From: Desarmillaria ectypa
Taxonomy: Eukaryota > Basidiomycota > Agaricomycetes > Agaricales > Physalacriaceae
Assembly: GCA_030407005.1 (NCBI GenBank)
Contig: JAUDYN010000008.1
Span: 992,001 to 1,056,000, forward strand
DNA length: 64,000 nt
Direction of reading: 5' to 3'
The notes under the pieces were generated by a model. It was not told where the DNA came from and ran no database searches. It saw only the letters and a program-made list of their open reading frames with translations. This document shows positions 9,670 through 23,600 of this stretch, one piece after another; position 1 is the first letter of the stretch, and each line of letters starts with the position of its first letter. The translations under genes were made by a program, and so were the position numbers.

Positions 9670-12600
9670 ATGGACGGCAGAGAGCAGTGGTATAGGGACG
9701 GTGCTTCCCAAAGGGCAACAGATTCCGTCCACGAGTCTCACAAGCTCCTGGCCGTCTACCCTATGGCATCCGCGACGCCATCGACACACGGTGCGTATCA
9801 TCCTTCTCGTGTAGATATCGCTGGACTCACAGGTAGCGATACAGCGGCGCGTCATTTGAGCAATATGTCCTCTGTCGCCATGCCGCCGTCATTCGTGCAG
9901 CCAAATTACTACTCTATGCAGCCGACAGTCTATCCTCAGGGCAATCCTCCACCGTATACTGAGTACGCTCCAGAGTTGACATACCTCAGCTCGCAGAACA
10001 TATCTTCTGACGACTCTGGATACTGGGAGAGGACGAGAAACGACGCAGTCCGTTTGATGCAAGAGCAGGCCGGGCCGTACGTTGTCTTTTGATACTATCA
10101 CTACTGAAAACTCAACAGACGTGTTAGCTCCTATCCTTACCCGAATAATACGCACTGGACTCCTTCTGGTGTCCCAGCATCGACTTATCCGACCAATTCT
10201 CTAGCCCAGTCTGTGTTCCAACATACGGCTCCGACCGCGGCCTATCCGACACCTCCTCCTCCTCCTACTATTCCGACTTCATCCTCTTCTTCCTTGGCCT
10301 TCGCGCTGGGCCCTCCACCCACACGTCGTGTGCCGCCGCCTCCCAAAGTCTATACTCCTGAACAGTCGCAAGGGTTCATCAACGATTTCCTGGCCAAGAA
10401 AACACAGGAAATCAAGGTACGGGAACAAGCCCAACGTCCATCGACACCTCCCCGTCAACGGAAGCTGTCTACTCAAGAAAGTCCTGACCCCCTAGCCCTC
10501 AAACCCGTTACACCTCGTATGCAGTTAGTCGCCGTCACCCCTAGCAAGCGAAAACCAGTTGTTGAGCTAGTATCCTCTTCGGTAAAGCGCATACATTCCA
10601 AGGATTCATTTCATACGCCCCACCGGACATCCGGGACATCCCTTTCCTCTACACCTTCCAGTTCTCGTATATCCGTGCCTATCACCCCGAGTACCGTATC
10701 AGACCAGTCTACACCGAAACGAAACAAAACCATGGCATATGTTGCGATGCCTCGCAACCCCTGGGCGACTCCTTCTACCTCAGGCAAATCATCGACATCA
10801 CGAAAACTGAATGATTCTCCCAACGACTTGGGCGGATTTGGATCAGAAGACGGGCCATTCTCTAGCCCAATGAGAGGGACCATCCGTGGTAATCGAGAGG
10901 ACCGAGGTGTGCTTTCCTGTTTTTATCACCGGTGTGATTTCGTTGCTTACAGTGAATAGCTCCTATGGAAAAACTTGAGTCATTGCTGGAGGACATATTC
11001 GAGGCAGAGGATGCTTTACCTGCTGATGCCGACCTTGCCGATCTCAACGTGGATTTCTTTTCGCCCGCCACAACTGATACTTCGCGACCTCTTCTGCATC
11101 CGAATATTGTTCGTAAACTAAGCAAGTACATTGGACAAATTGCGAGGCCAAACAAGCGCGTTCGGCATGGCGGATCTAGTGTCGCTGGAACACCACGCAG
11201 TAAAGTCCGACTAGCAGAAGCCACGGTTCAGTCGCTTTCCCGGATTCTCAAGCTGTTAGAGAGAACTGTCCGGACAGGAGAGGATTTGGATCCTTTCGCC
11301 TATTCCGGCCACACAGCACAGGCGTCTCCCCGCAAAGCTAGCCCGAAGAAGCCCAAGGCACGTAAAAATGACCGACGTTCAAATTCAAAAACACCGGTAG
11401 ATGGTGAACGAGAAGAGGAAGCAGATACTATACATGCCGACAACCCGCCAGACCGCTCTCCGACAGAGAGCGACTTCGAAAACTTAGGTGTGCAATTAGA
11501 AGCAGCTAAGGATAGCGTCCTTGCGGCAGAATGCTGTATCACATTGTTGGGAAGTGATAGGCTACCGAAACAGGTATTTCCTCCCCGTGTACTACTAAGC
11601 GAACTACACTCACCGCCGTGAAGCTTTATTCAGAAGAACTTATTACAGCCTGTCTGAGCACCTTGAAAAATCAGCTCAACAAAGTCATTTACCCGTTTGC
11701 TGAAGCATCTTCTGAGGCTATCACCACTGCCACCAATCCCCTCCTTCTTCATGTCATCAAGAACTCCACCAGTAGCGAGTCAAAACGAAAAGTATTGAAC
11801 GAAACGTTTCAAACGTTATCGGCATCTCTGTCTCGTATAAATGCTTTGATAAATGCGGAAAGTGTGGCGATGTCGGATTCTATCGTTATTCAAGCGGTGT
11901 ATATTGCGATTGGGCCTTTCTTCGTAGTAGAAGGGGACAGTGACACCAAGGGGAAGAAGGATCAGAGTGTCGTTATTCGCACATTTGGGAAGAGTGCCAT
12001 GCACGGCTTAATGCTCGAAGCGCTATCGCTCATTCGCAGCGTGAGTTTATATAACATTGTGTGTACGGCGTCCTAACCCATTTGGTAAGATATTTGCAAG
12101 TCATGAGGGGCAGCGGTCTTGGATCATTGAAGAGATTTTATCTTCCTTAATCAAGCTATCAGACTCCAAACAGAAGGCCGGATTGTTTCGGTACGTTTAT
12201 TGCACTGACTTGTTTCGTTCTTGTCCTGACTGCGCCTCAGACTACGTGATGGACGTTCCATTCGCACGGTGTCGGCACTACTTCTTCAACTGGTACAGAC
12301 GTCTGCACACGATGTCCGCATCCAGGCCAAAAAGATGGAGAAGGCTAGACAGCAGAAGGTCGCCCTGCGTCGTCAAGAAAGCTTCACTGAAAGCCAAAGT
12401 CAGATTAGCCGCGAGCCGTTCTTGGACGAGCACGATTACGAAGTATGTCTTTTCGTAATACTACCCTCTGTCCAGCTGATGGACTATACTAGGAAATCCG
12501 ACTCTATTCTTCTGGTTTAGATTCCGCCTCAAAGGCAGCGAAGGCAGTCATCATCTTTCTGACGCAACGGTTGGTATAAAATTTGAGTCCGCACGAAACA

Positions 12601-15600
12601 GCGTTATTGATATGGGTCGCAGGTCTGGGAAGGGCAAAACTACGAAGAATACGAACGAGGCTGAATATAGGCTGATCTTTGACAACTTGATTTCGGATGT
12701 GCTCGTCGTTTTGTACTGGCCCGAGTGGCCCGCAGCCAGTCTTCTTCTCAGTGTTGCGTCCAAATTTATGGTACGTAATGCCCCAAACCACTTACCGCTA
12801 TCTCATCAAGAACGTAGGTAGCAGCTCTAGATGATGTGAAGACGAGCCAGGCGGACAACAATGCAGCCAAGACCATGGCATTGGATCACTTGGGTGTCAT
12901 TGCTGCCCGCATCCGGTCAAGTGTACTTAAAGTCCGAGACGGAGCAGGTCACAAGCCCAAGGGTTTGAAGCCGTTCGATGAGGTGAAAGCTTCTTTTCTA
13001 GCAATCCTACTCTTCATTGACCATAGTGTTTTCAGATTGTAAGCAGTATAGACACGAAAGAGCTCGAGAAACTCTTGAGTGTACACCACGACATTTCAAC
13101 GCATCTTTCGAAGCGCTCTCTAGAAGATCAAGCTTATGACGCAGGTGTCATTTTGTCTGCGTCGAACGTAAAACTGACTTCCATGTTGTAGAGTGCCCAG
13201 GAACTTACTGCGGCCACGCTCGGACATGAACTTGCGGTTGCATTGAAGCACATAGGCACTCTTATAGGTGGAGATGATGACGATGAGCTAGCTATCAGCG
13301 ACCGAGATACGTCCAAATTCGAATTATTTGGTCAAAAAATAAAGACCGCCCTTCGAAACGTCTGTAAAGATCAATCAAGTGACATATTTGACATCGGGTG
13401 GGTTGTCTCTTCCCAAAGGCATACGGCATCTTACGCTTTTTTAAATTAGATCCCAGGAGGAAATATCTCGCATTGATCGCTATGCAGAAGAAATAGGTAC
13501 CATCCAAAGCCTGCGCAATTCTTTCCAGCCCATTCTTAACATTATACTAACCGCTTTGGATGCGCCGCACATCTTCATGCGTACTAAGGCTCTTCGTGCA
13601 TTGGGACAAATTGTTCTGAGTGATGCTACCATCCTTTCAACGGTAAGGGTAACTCTGTGCACGAGGATAGCATGTTAATACTGTCGTCGTAGCCTGGTGT
13701 TCGTAGGGGTATTGAAAACCATCTATTGGATAGTTCACCAGCTGTTCGTGATGCGGCAGTAGAGCTGATAGGCAAGTACATGGTAGATCGCCCAGAGGTC
13801 GCTGGTGATTACTACCAGAAAATTGCTGAGCGTATAGCTGTGAGCACATAATATTTCTGGTACGATCTTCATTGACTTGCTCGTAGGATACTGGCTTGAG
13901 TGTCAGAAAACGGGTCATCAAGCTGCTAAAATCCTTCTATGGCGTGACACGTGATTCCGAACAGCAGACAGATATCGCGACACGGCTGGTGCTAAGAATG
14001 CTAGATGAAGATGATACTGTGAAGGAGCTAGCTATCAAGACACTTGAAGAGCTATGGTTTCCTACCGCCGCTCCTCTTCCGTCTGCGTTGAAGTCGAAGT
14101 CAACAAACAACGTTGACGACAAGAGCACACTTCTTGGCAAAGTTTCTGTAATCATGGCTGTATCCGGACATTTCAAGGACCGACAGTCTCCTCTTGAAGA
14201 GGTTCTGCGCAAGATCATGGCTGGACGACAGGACTCAGAGGTACCTCTACTGCATTCTCGTTACACTGAGATCTGTGAAGCCCTGATCGACGGCTTAGTC
14301 GATGCGTCAGATTTGCCTGGATTTGTACGTACCATTCTTCTATGTATCTTCTGGTCTGACGCTTCGCAGACTGTGCTTAACTGCATCAGAACAATCCATT
14401 TATTTGCGTCGGCATACCCTTCTGTTCTCTCTGGCTCTCATGCCTCCACACTTTTACCTTACCTGAAAAATCCAAGTAACGTAAGAACTCTGCCAATGGA
14501 CATCTCAGTCTCATTCAACTTGATTATAGCCTGAACAGCAAGTAACCACTGATTATCTCCTCAAAATATTCCGCATTTCCATACCCAGGTTGCCGAAGAC
14601 GACTAGCAAATTAGGACAAGAACTTCAAGCGGCTCTGCAGCCTATGATCATAAAGCCAACCGCTGGACTTCAGGTGAAAACATCCGTCTTTTATTTTACA
14701 GAGATTTTAAGTCCCTTTTACAGGTTCTTCAAGAGTGTATTGCCTGCATGTGTACGGTCGTGCACCACCTAACTCGCGATTTTGTGCGGATAGTGGCATT
14801 ACTCAAGTCTTGCAATAGTCTGCTTTTCTTCTTTTTGTCAAAGGACGTCATCTTATGGATTATGCAGATCGACTCCAAAACGCCATCAACGGACCTACAT
14901 TACAGCAACAAGACTCGAAGGGTCTGAAGGGTCTGTCGATACTCATATTCATTGTGTCACTCCTCGCGGAGCACATGAATTTCGACAGTCTTCGCTCAGA
15001 GCACTCCGAACTTGTTGGGGAATTGAATTTAATAAGCAAGGCATGTCCTAAGCTCCTGAGCCGATTCTTCTAATGACTTATTCGCAGGGTTCAATCTTGG
15101 AGCACGTCTATGACAGTCTCCTGAGTTTGCATCAGAAGTATGCCGACCCGGACCTTCGTGGTCGGATTCTTCAGTGTCTCGGTAGGTACTGTTCACCATG
15201 ACCTATAGTCGTACATCAATACCGTACACCAGGTTTTTTGTTTAGAGCTCAACCCACGCTTATGACGGAAGAGCGATCTGCTAGCATCATGGATGAGATA
15301 TTTCAGTCTGGTAACGAGGATGCTCAGGGAAGACTGCTGAAGTTGCTGCAGGAGTTTTTGGTTTCTGAGGCGGCCAAGCATTCTTCCAAAGAGAAAGGTA
15401 AGAGCTCTCTTGTTCAACTATCACTATAGTGCTCAGTTTTAAAAAAGAAAGTGCCACAAAACGTAACACTAAGGCGTCCGATGTGAACATGGACGAGCTG
15501 ATTGGTAATACGGATGGATTTGCGGATTCAGGGTAAGTGACATTCTTGCGATCGATGCAGTAACACCATTGAACGTCTTGCAGTGTAAGTTCCGCTGTTG

Positions 15601-16853
15601 TGCAGCGCTACTTGAATCATATCCTGCAATCGGCGTTGTCGCAGCAGCCTCAGATACAAGTGGCTGCTATTGATATACTGAGCTTCACTATCAAACAAGG
15701 CTTAGCCCATCCACTTCAGGTGTGCATATGGTTTATCTCGTCGTCGTAGTGCCACTGACGTTATGCCTCAAAGTCTTTCCCCGTAATCATCGCCCTCGAG
15801 ACTTGCCCATCGACACCGTTAAGCCACAGGGCCAACGCTCTGCATTCGATCTTGCACACGAAACACAACTCGCTGCTCAATACCCGATATATCAATAGCG
15901 CCCAGGCCGCATTTGATTATCAATCAAAGATTACGTCCGATGCTGTGAAAGGTCAGCGGGCATCCACAGACATGTTATAGTGCCTTGCTGATATTTCTGA
16001 AGGTTTCAGGATCCAGTCATCGATGCCCATTGCTTTGTTGCAACAGTGGTACTCCTTGGCAAGGGAGAAACGTTCAGGGCGGCTAGACTTCTTGAAGTCA
16101 CTGTCGAAAGTCTTCCAGGACTATTCCTCAACTTCCGCGACTCAATATGATGTTAATTTTGTGCGATTCATGGCGGAGAACTTTGCTTCCTTCGACTACA
16201 AGACGCAGGAAGAGGTTTTCATCGTGGTCAAGACATTGACTACAGTGCTGTCGACGAACGGGACACAGGTACTCGAGATCGTTTCACCCTCGCACTTGCT
16301 TTCCCATATGAAGCAAACAGCATCTGAAGCTAATGAGGTGAGCTCCACGTTTATCCCTAGAGAAACTGTCTGACCGTAATTGATAGGCTGTCATGAATGT
16401 CGACTCAATCGAAGGATGTCTAACGGCCGAACCTGTACAAGACAGAATTCCCCTCACGCGTAGCACAGTCATCATTGGGATGGTCATGTTGCTAAAGACT
16501 CACTTGAAGACGCTGTACTCTTTATCCGAGGAGTAAGTTTTTTGCGCTCCGTCCACAACCGTTTTAATCATCTGCTCCAGGAAGTGCAACAAGTTCGTCT
16601 TGGGAAAGAAGAGCGCGATCGGTGATAAAGCATCCGTCAGACGACATCAGAAGGCAATATCCTGGGATCGATTGCCATTTGCAACACGGCCAATATTGAC
16701 CTCCAGCGACGCCGATGAGCAGAAGACAACAGTGAGTCAAGTATAGCCTGGCGGTATCGATGTTTGCTAATGATTGTGGTACAGTTCCTCAACGTCTGGA
16801 ACGAAGATGGTCTGACTGCTGAGCCCGAGGATGACACCGTAGAGTTTACTTGA
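9670..16853 (+). CDS. SCC2: Cohesin loader subunit SCC2 / Nipped-B / Mis4
   Basis: This encodes the HEAT-repeat subunit of the cohesin loader, which with Scc4 places cohesin rings on chromatin in the nucleus. The N-terminal part is disordered and rich in Pro, Ser and Thr (for example [20 protein letters not shown]), with many TP/SP sites. The HEAT region includes [20 protein letters not shown] and [16 protein letters not shown], followed by the hallmark stretch [17 protein letters not shown] with [13 protein letters not shown] and [19 protein letters not shown]. The C-terminal Nipped-B domain ends with [29 protein letters not shown] and [12 protein letters not shown], then [20 protein letters not shown] and the stop at 16851-16853. 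More than twenty short introns leave roughly 1,900 residues, within the family range. Exon borders in the N-terminal third are the least certain. The start at 9670 is the first ATG of the long frame. Confidence 0.88.
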
Positions 16854-17908
16854 TTCTAGTGCTTGCTGCTTTCCTCCCCTCTTTTTGTTCATCCGGTTAT
16901 GTGTTGCTGTTATATTCTATCATTATTCTCTGTTATCGTTGTTTTTCGTATACTAGCATTTCCTCAGCCTTGTAACCATCAACTTTCCAAATGGAACTAA
17001 TGAAAACTATCTGATGCTTTTCTGTTCGACGGCTGGAGTTCGCGTTGGGCGATAAGGGGGTAACGGATGGATCTTCGCTGGAAGGCATTCCATTGTACTG
17101 GCATATGCATACCATACGAACGTGGTTCGCGAAAAAGGTTGCGTGTACATCGACGAAGGCACTGTCGGCTAGGAAAAAACCTTCGTGCTAAAGGAAGTTC
17201 CATTTATCATGTCACAGAAACTAGCCACTGCCGGAGCGTATCAGCGCCGGCCAATGTCGACTCGATCACTATGGTACATTGCGCTCTTCACTCAAGGCGG
17301 ACTGCATTGGATTGCCAACGTCTCCATTCTACGGACTCAGGGTCGAGGCAGCCCATGTTCTTTGGGAGAAACGAGGCCGGGTCCCGGACATGATGCCGTC
17401 AGTCATGAGGTGGAAATATCAGCCGCATTCAATTTTTCATGACAGGCTGAGCAAAGTAACATATTCAAGCCAACAACCTGTTGGACTCGCTCTTTCGGAT
17501 CATTGGTACATTTATAAATGATATCGTCGTGAAAGGTTGTGAGACTGCATCAATATTGCACTCCTTGGGAAAACAGAGACCGAGCTCATGTATCTGGCGT
17601 AGAAAATGTCCGCTCCAAGGCCACCGCATCACAATGTCTTGACCGCGGCTATTTGTAACATGTACGGACGCCACATCGGGGCAACCGTAACGAAATCAAC
17701 AAATATGCTACATATGACAGATTTCTCCGTTTACGTCGTATCCATGCACATGGAAGTAAATTGTTCACTGTCGAAGACTTCCCAAACGCAACATTGTCAG
17801 CTGAATGGGGGAATGATGTGGTCACGTGATCGTACTACCGCGAAGTTGATCTTTCTCAACCTGAACCCTCGGAAACGTCGCGCTACCGGGTCCTTACCCA
17901 CGACCACC
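16854..17908. other. Intergenic region upstream of the NIMA-type kinase
   Basis: This is about 1 kb between the SCC2 stop and the kinase start. It contains short overlapping open frames on both strands with no recognisable protein motif. The last 100 bp, including a CACGTG-like GTCACGTGATCG near 17820-17831, is the likely promoter of the kinase. Confidence 0.4.
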
Positions 17909-20435
17909 ATGTCCTCTTCCTTTCTCGATCAATACGAATCCCTAGACGTTATAGGAAACGGCTCCTTTGGGATAATACGAAAAGTCCGACGAAAAGTAGA
18001 TGGACTGGTGTGTGGACCGCCACTCAAACGGCTCTCCTTGTTGACGATACGGTTCAGATATTTGCACGTAAAGAATTGGATTTTGAGCGTATGAACGAAC
18101 GGGATCGGAAACAAATTGTAGCAGAAGTGTGCGTCGTCTCCAGCTCACTGATCGCCCGAAAACTTATGCACAGCAGAAATATTCTCAAGGACCTTCACCA
18201 CGACCACATCGTTCGCTATCACGATCGCTATGTCGACCGCGACGCCGGAATTCTCTACATACTCATGGAATATTGTGGAGGTGGCGACCTCTCTAACATC
18301 ATCAAGCAGGCTCTCAAACACAATCGACCTATCCCGGAGGACACAATATGGAACTACTTTATGCAGATCCTGCTAGCCTTGCATCATTGCCACCACCCCA
18401 ATGCGAATGGACACGGACGGTCAGGGAGCACGGGTAGCATGGATGGAGATAAAGAGAGAAGAGCTCAGATATTACACCGTGATTTGAAGCCTGACAACGG
18501 TGCGTCTGTTACGCCTGATAGCCTCATGCCAAGCTAACAGTATCTAGTATTCCTGGACGAGTCTGGTGCCGTGAAGCTTGGCGACTTTGGGCTATCTAAA
18601 GCCCTTGCGCAGGCTAGCTTCGCCAACACTTATGTCGGGGTGCGCATACTATACTCCCTTGTTCATTGTTCCGTACACTGACGCGAAGGCAGACACCATA
18701 TTACATGTCACCGGAACTTATGCAGGAGAAGGCGTACGACTCTAAATCTGACATATGGTCGCTGGGGTGTCTAATATACGAACTATGCGCGCTGAAGCCA
18801 CCTTTTCATGAAGCAAAGACGCACAGTGAACTGAGCATACTTATCCGGTGCGCCTCTAGGCCCTTTCTCTGCCGCCTTCGTTTATCACTGAAACAGTAAC
18901 GGCCGAGTACCACCATTGCCAAAAGGGTACTCCCAATCTTTAACCGGAATCATCAAGGCCATGCTCAGTCTCAACGTGCGTTAGAGCGTTGCCACGATGA
19001 ACCATTTGATGACGAATTTTGTCTACAGCCTGCCATGCGGCCATCTGCGGCCCAGCTGTTGCAACATGAACGCCTAGAACTTGTATTCAAAGTTTCGGAG
19101 ACAGAGCGAATGTACGTGCCTTTGCGTTGCGCTGGAAGGTGTCAATTTATGACTATGTAGGCTGCAAACTGTTAAGGCTCATAAACACAACTTGACCCTA
19201 CGCGAACGCGAGTTTCTTGCCCGAGAAACCAAGTTGTTAGGCGAGCTTGCTTCACGAGAGGCGGCTCTTCATACGCGTGAAGCAGGACTTTCTACGGCGA
19301 TCAAGCATGCCATAGCAGCGCGCGAGGAGGAACTGCGGGTCCTTGTTCAACAGAGAGAGGAAGAGGTTGCAGCAGCCATTGCGAGACGCGAAGAAGAAGT
19401 TGCTGCGGCGATGAGGCGACGAGAGGAAGAGATCATTGCCAGCGTCAATGCGAGGGAGAAGGAGATATTCGAGGCTTGGAAAGAACGAGAAGACGTTATG
19501 GAGGCGCGAATAAGATGGGTGGAGATACGGGAGAGGGAGCTGGAAGAGGAAGCAAAGAGGGTGGAATGTGTGAAGAATGAAGTAGAGGTGAAAATGCAAG
19601 CTTGGGAACGGGAAAAAGAAAAAGGTGCGCTCGTATCATGGCCTCAACTGGATAATGGCATTGACTTGTTTCAGACAAAAAAGGGCACCAGACGCGACCC
19701 TTGGAGGAGGTGAAAAACCTCCTTGAGCCTTTAAGCAGGCTCAATATGGTACACCCGTCGACACCAGCGCCACCTAGACTGCAAGCACAGATGCTTCCTA
19801 CGCCAGCATCTGCGATGCGGGGTGTGGTGCTCACAGATACGGGGGAGCTGCTCGCGACACCCGGACCAACACCTGCAGAGCTATTTGTCAATACACCGAA
19901 AGTGGGTTTAAACTTTGTCCGTATATTCGACTTTGAGGACGAGTCGGAGGACGGGAATGAGGAGATGAGCCCAGTGCCTGTGACACCAAGTCGCAAGCGG
20001 ACGTCGACTTTGACGCGTGATTCCACCATCACAACGCCAAAATCCACAGCATTTTCAACGAAACCACCACCGACGCGACTGCGACGACCATCGATAACCC
20101 TGTCGTCGACATCTTCATCGAGTTTGAATTCAGATGGGGCAAAGCCTCAGCCACTGCAGCATCCACATTTGAAGCCTGCATCGTCTCCGCCTCCGACATA
20201 TGATCTGGCGGACGAGGAAAACCTACCGAGCCCATTCCTGAAGAGGGCTGAGCGTGCAAATAGCACGGGGTCTAAACCGAAGAAGCGACCGAGTAACGGG
20301 AACCTTCTCCGAGCGGTTGCTGCGGCGAACTCTGCAGTGCGAAGTAAATCGACTGGTGACGCCGTAGCACGGCCGTCTGTTGCAAGTGCGCGAAAGGCAG
20401 GAGAAGAGGCGCGTAAAGCGCTATACAGAACATAG
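17909..20435 (+). CDS. NIMA-related serine/threonine protein kinase (NEK2/KIN3 type)
   Basis: This is a mitotic kinase of the NIMA/Nek2/Kin3/Fin1 group. The start is [20 protein letters not shown], with glycine loop GNGSFG and the ATP lysine in IFARKELDF. It continues with [17 protein letters not shown], hinge [18 protein letters not shown], catalytic loop [31 protein letters not shown] and [20 protein letters not shown], and the kinase domain closes with [16 protein letters not shown] long coiled coil follows (19192-19620), with an 11-residue repeat beginning REEE. The tail from about 19690 is disordered and Pro/Ser/Thr-rich. The domain has an insertion in the catalytic lobe before HRD ([20 protein letters not shown]), as in other fungal NIMA kinases. 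All catalytic residues are present. The domain order matches the NIMA family, and I infer a cell-cycle role. Confidence 0.93.
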
Positions 20436-20658
20436 CACGGAGGGACATATTTATTTTATGGTCGACTTGTTTTCATGTTGTGCATCTGTTCGATTATTAT
20501 GTCAATAATTATTTTATTTGTTATGAATGCCGGGATGCCGATCCGAGAACGATCACGTGAAGGCACATGACGCAAGTTGGACTTTGGAATTGACTGTTCT
20601 GTTTTTAGACATTGTTCTTTGTCTTTTCGTCCGTCTGTCGGTTAAGCTCTCCGCCGCC

Positions 20659-23600
20659 ATGGAGAACCTCAATCCGTCCCTTTACTCGACGACGCCACGC
20701 CTCGACCTGCGTCAGCTCGTTGTTTCGTCCCGCAACGACGCGGCGAGGATGCTTATTAGCCCGCCTCCGGAGGAGGAGCTCAGGATGAGCAGGGTGCGTG
20801 CACTGTACTGTCGGTCGTTGTCGGCTTTACTGAACTTTCTCTTCAGAATACGCCAAGGTCGAGCTCGCAAACGAAGAGGAAGAGACAGGCGAAACCGCCG
20901 CAACAGTCGACACCAAATCCTAAACCACGGAAACAACTACGAAGTCGCACACCTAGTCCATCACGTTCTCGTTCACCCTACAAGACAATTTTGCTACAGT
21001 CGCCACACGCAAACAACGCCAATGCCGACTACATTCTTCCCACAGCCTATTCTCGCCGACGAAGTACCACTCCCATCGTCGTTCCCTACGAGCCACCCAC
21101 TGACATCTTCACCTCACCCCGAGAGGTCGTCGTGTCACCCGTCGTCCGTACACCTAGGCGACGTACAAAACTCGCCGTCACCGTCAAGAAAGAACCCCCG
21201 GTAATCGACCTTTCTGAACCCATGCCCCCGCCAAGTCCCACCGATGACCCTTTGCTACTCAGCGCACCACCAAAGGAAATTCTGCCCAACAGGTCGGCAA
21301 CAAAGCCACGCTGGAGTCTCCCACCGTCGTCACCGCAGCGGCCTACCTCCAGTCCACCCAATGAAGGCCCTTCCAACTTCCAGTTCGACCCACTCCCAGA
21401 TACATCCTTAGACATGGATGTCGACGCACCGTTCAATAATATCCTGTTTGGAGACAATTTCGGTGGCGATGGGTGGAGTGACAGCGATGACGACGCCATC
21501 GAGATGCAAGGTCAGGGCGAGTACACTGGCAAATGGAAAATGAAGGTTGTCAAAACCAAGAATGATCCCCCCAGCAGCGCTACTCGAACCAGGATAGAGC
21601 GCTGGGGACGTCCCATTAGTCCTTATCCCTGCACGAGACGTGTCGGCTGCGTGGCTGAAGAAGACGACGACAACGAGGCCGAAGAACCTGTCATACTAAA
21701 GAAAGCCACCCTGCAGCAACGCCAACATGACAATGCACCCGGTGATCCGTTACCGTCTATTGGCAACAACGACGAGGGGGCAGCCGAAGAGAACCAACTC
21801 GGTGTAATCTCCGTCGGGGTCGAAAAAGAGGGTCAAGACCCTGATGTCAGCCAAGATAACGCGTCGCATGCAATGCAGATTAGTCAGGAGGATCAGGATG
21901 AGCAAGAAGAACGTGAAGTCAGGGAGATGTCCATTGGACCAGACCAAGATGAGCCTTCAGTTCAAACAGCCGCAAGTGAGCTACCCGACAATGATGCAGA
22001 AGAGGAGAGGCAGATTAGGGAAATGTCCATTGAAAAAGACGTTCCCGTTCCTCCAGAACCCGTCGTTGAACCTGTTGCTACCACGATCGACGTTTTCACA
22101 GAGCGCTATGTTGAACCTGAAACTCCGGTCATGGAAATAGGTTCTAATTTAACACCGGTAGAGGAGGTTCCCGATGCTGAGGCCCAAGCTGCTGAAGCCA
22201 TGGATGATTCTGATACTAGCGACGAGGAGATTGATATGGGCGTTGTCAAGATCACAAGCAGCGATCCTCGGGCTGCTGCGCGAGCAGCCGCCATCCTCAA
22301 GCAGGTTAGTGCAGTTATGGGCAGGTGTTGTTTTAATATTCTGACGGAAATTATTAGCACGATTATGAATGCTATACAAAGGCCAAATTACTCATGAAGG
22401 AACGCGATAGAAAGAGACGGCGTAGGACCATGGATGGAGGTATTGCCAAGAGCTCTCCCATACGCTTGGGAGGTGCGTTTGTGACTCCAGTCAAGGGCCG
22501 CAGGAGAGAAACGTTGGGTGGAGTTATTGGAGATCGGGTGTACATTCCTGGAAGTCCTGTCATAACGCTAGAAGGGCTGTTGCAGCAGGCAGAGGTACAG
22601 GTCGCGAGCGCGAAGAAGCCTGGCTACCGTAAAGAATCAATTGAGGAGCTACCTGCTACTGTGAAGCTATCGAATGTCTGGACCAAGGACGAGTGGAAGC
22701 TGCTGGACATGTGCTTCACGGAGGAGAGATACGAAGTTGGGGGCGGGAGCATCATGGCTGAAGTCGATGATGTGGACATTGATGCTGTTGTACGGCAATT
22801 TTTGGAATTGACGCCTGATGGCCAGTGGGCTAAGTCCGTGTTTCTCACCCTACTGGTTTTCTCGCTTGTTTGCTTATTATATCATTCACAGGGACGAGCT
22901 GGAACACAGATCACGAGCAATAGCGAAGAAACAGCGCTCCGGGAATGCTGCCCCACCTCTCACCCCGCGGGCGAGTCCAGTAGAGTGGGAATATCCTGCG
23001 ACCGCGAATCCGCTAGAGAGATGGGGCCGTCGAGTAAGCATGAACGTCCCGGATTTTACTCCTTTGGGGAGGAGAGCCATGCTTCCTGCACGAGTTAGGA
23101 AGTCTCAGGCTGCTCTCAAGACGCCGACCCCATCCTTTAGGTTGCCGGAACCTATCTCGGCGAGAGCTCTCTTCCAGACTTTGGATCATCGAACGGTAGA
23201 GAAGTCATCAAGGAAGGTTCCACCGTTATTCTTTGCCCCACGTTACTCGCATTTGCTGGAAGAGGCGCAGGCGGTCAGTCGGGGCGTACCACCTAAGCCC
23301 GAGGTCATAGCAGAACAGGAACAGGAACAAGATAAAATGTTTGAACAAGAGTTCGTGGATACCAGTATTGACGAATTGGTGGATGCAAGCATGGATCAAT
23401 CGGTGACCGATGCGAGTATCGACCAAAGCGTAGACGATAGCAGAGAAGAAGTGTTTCCTCAAACTCCAGCATACAAGCAACTTGATGCTCCTGCCGCTGC
23501 GCCGCGTACGAGCATTGGCGGCCGGGTCAAAGGATTGCTCTTTTCCTACCTCCCGACGATGAACAAGACAGCGCCTGTTCCCAAGCGTTCCGCTGCTTTC

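Noticed and set aside
19252..19599. Open frame antisense to the kinase coiled coil
   Set aside because: A shadow of the REEE repeats; the composition follows directly from the sense repeat.
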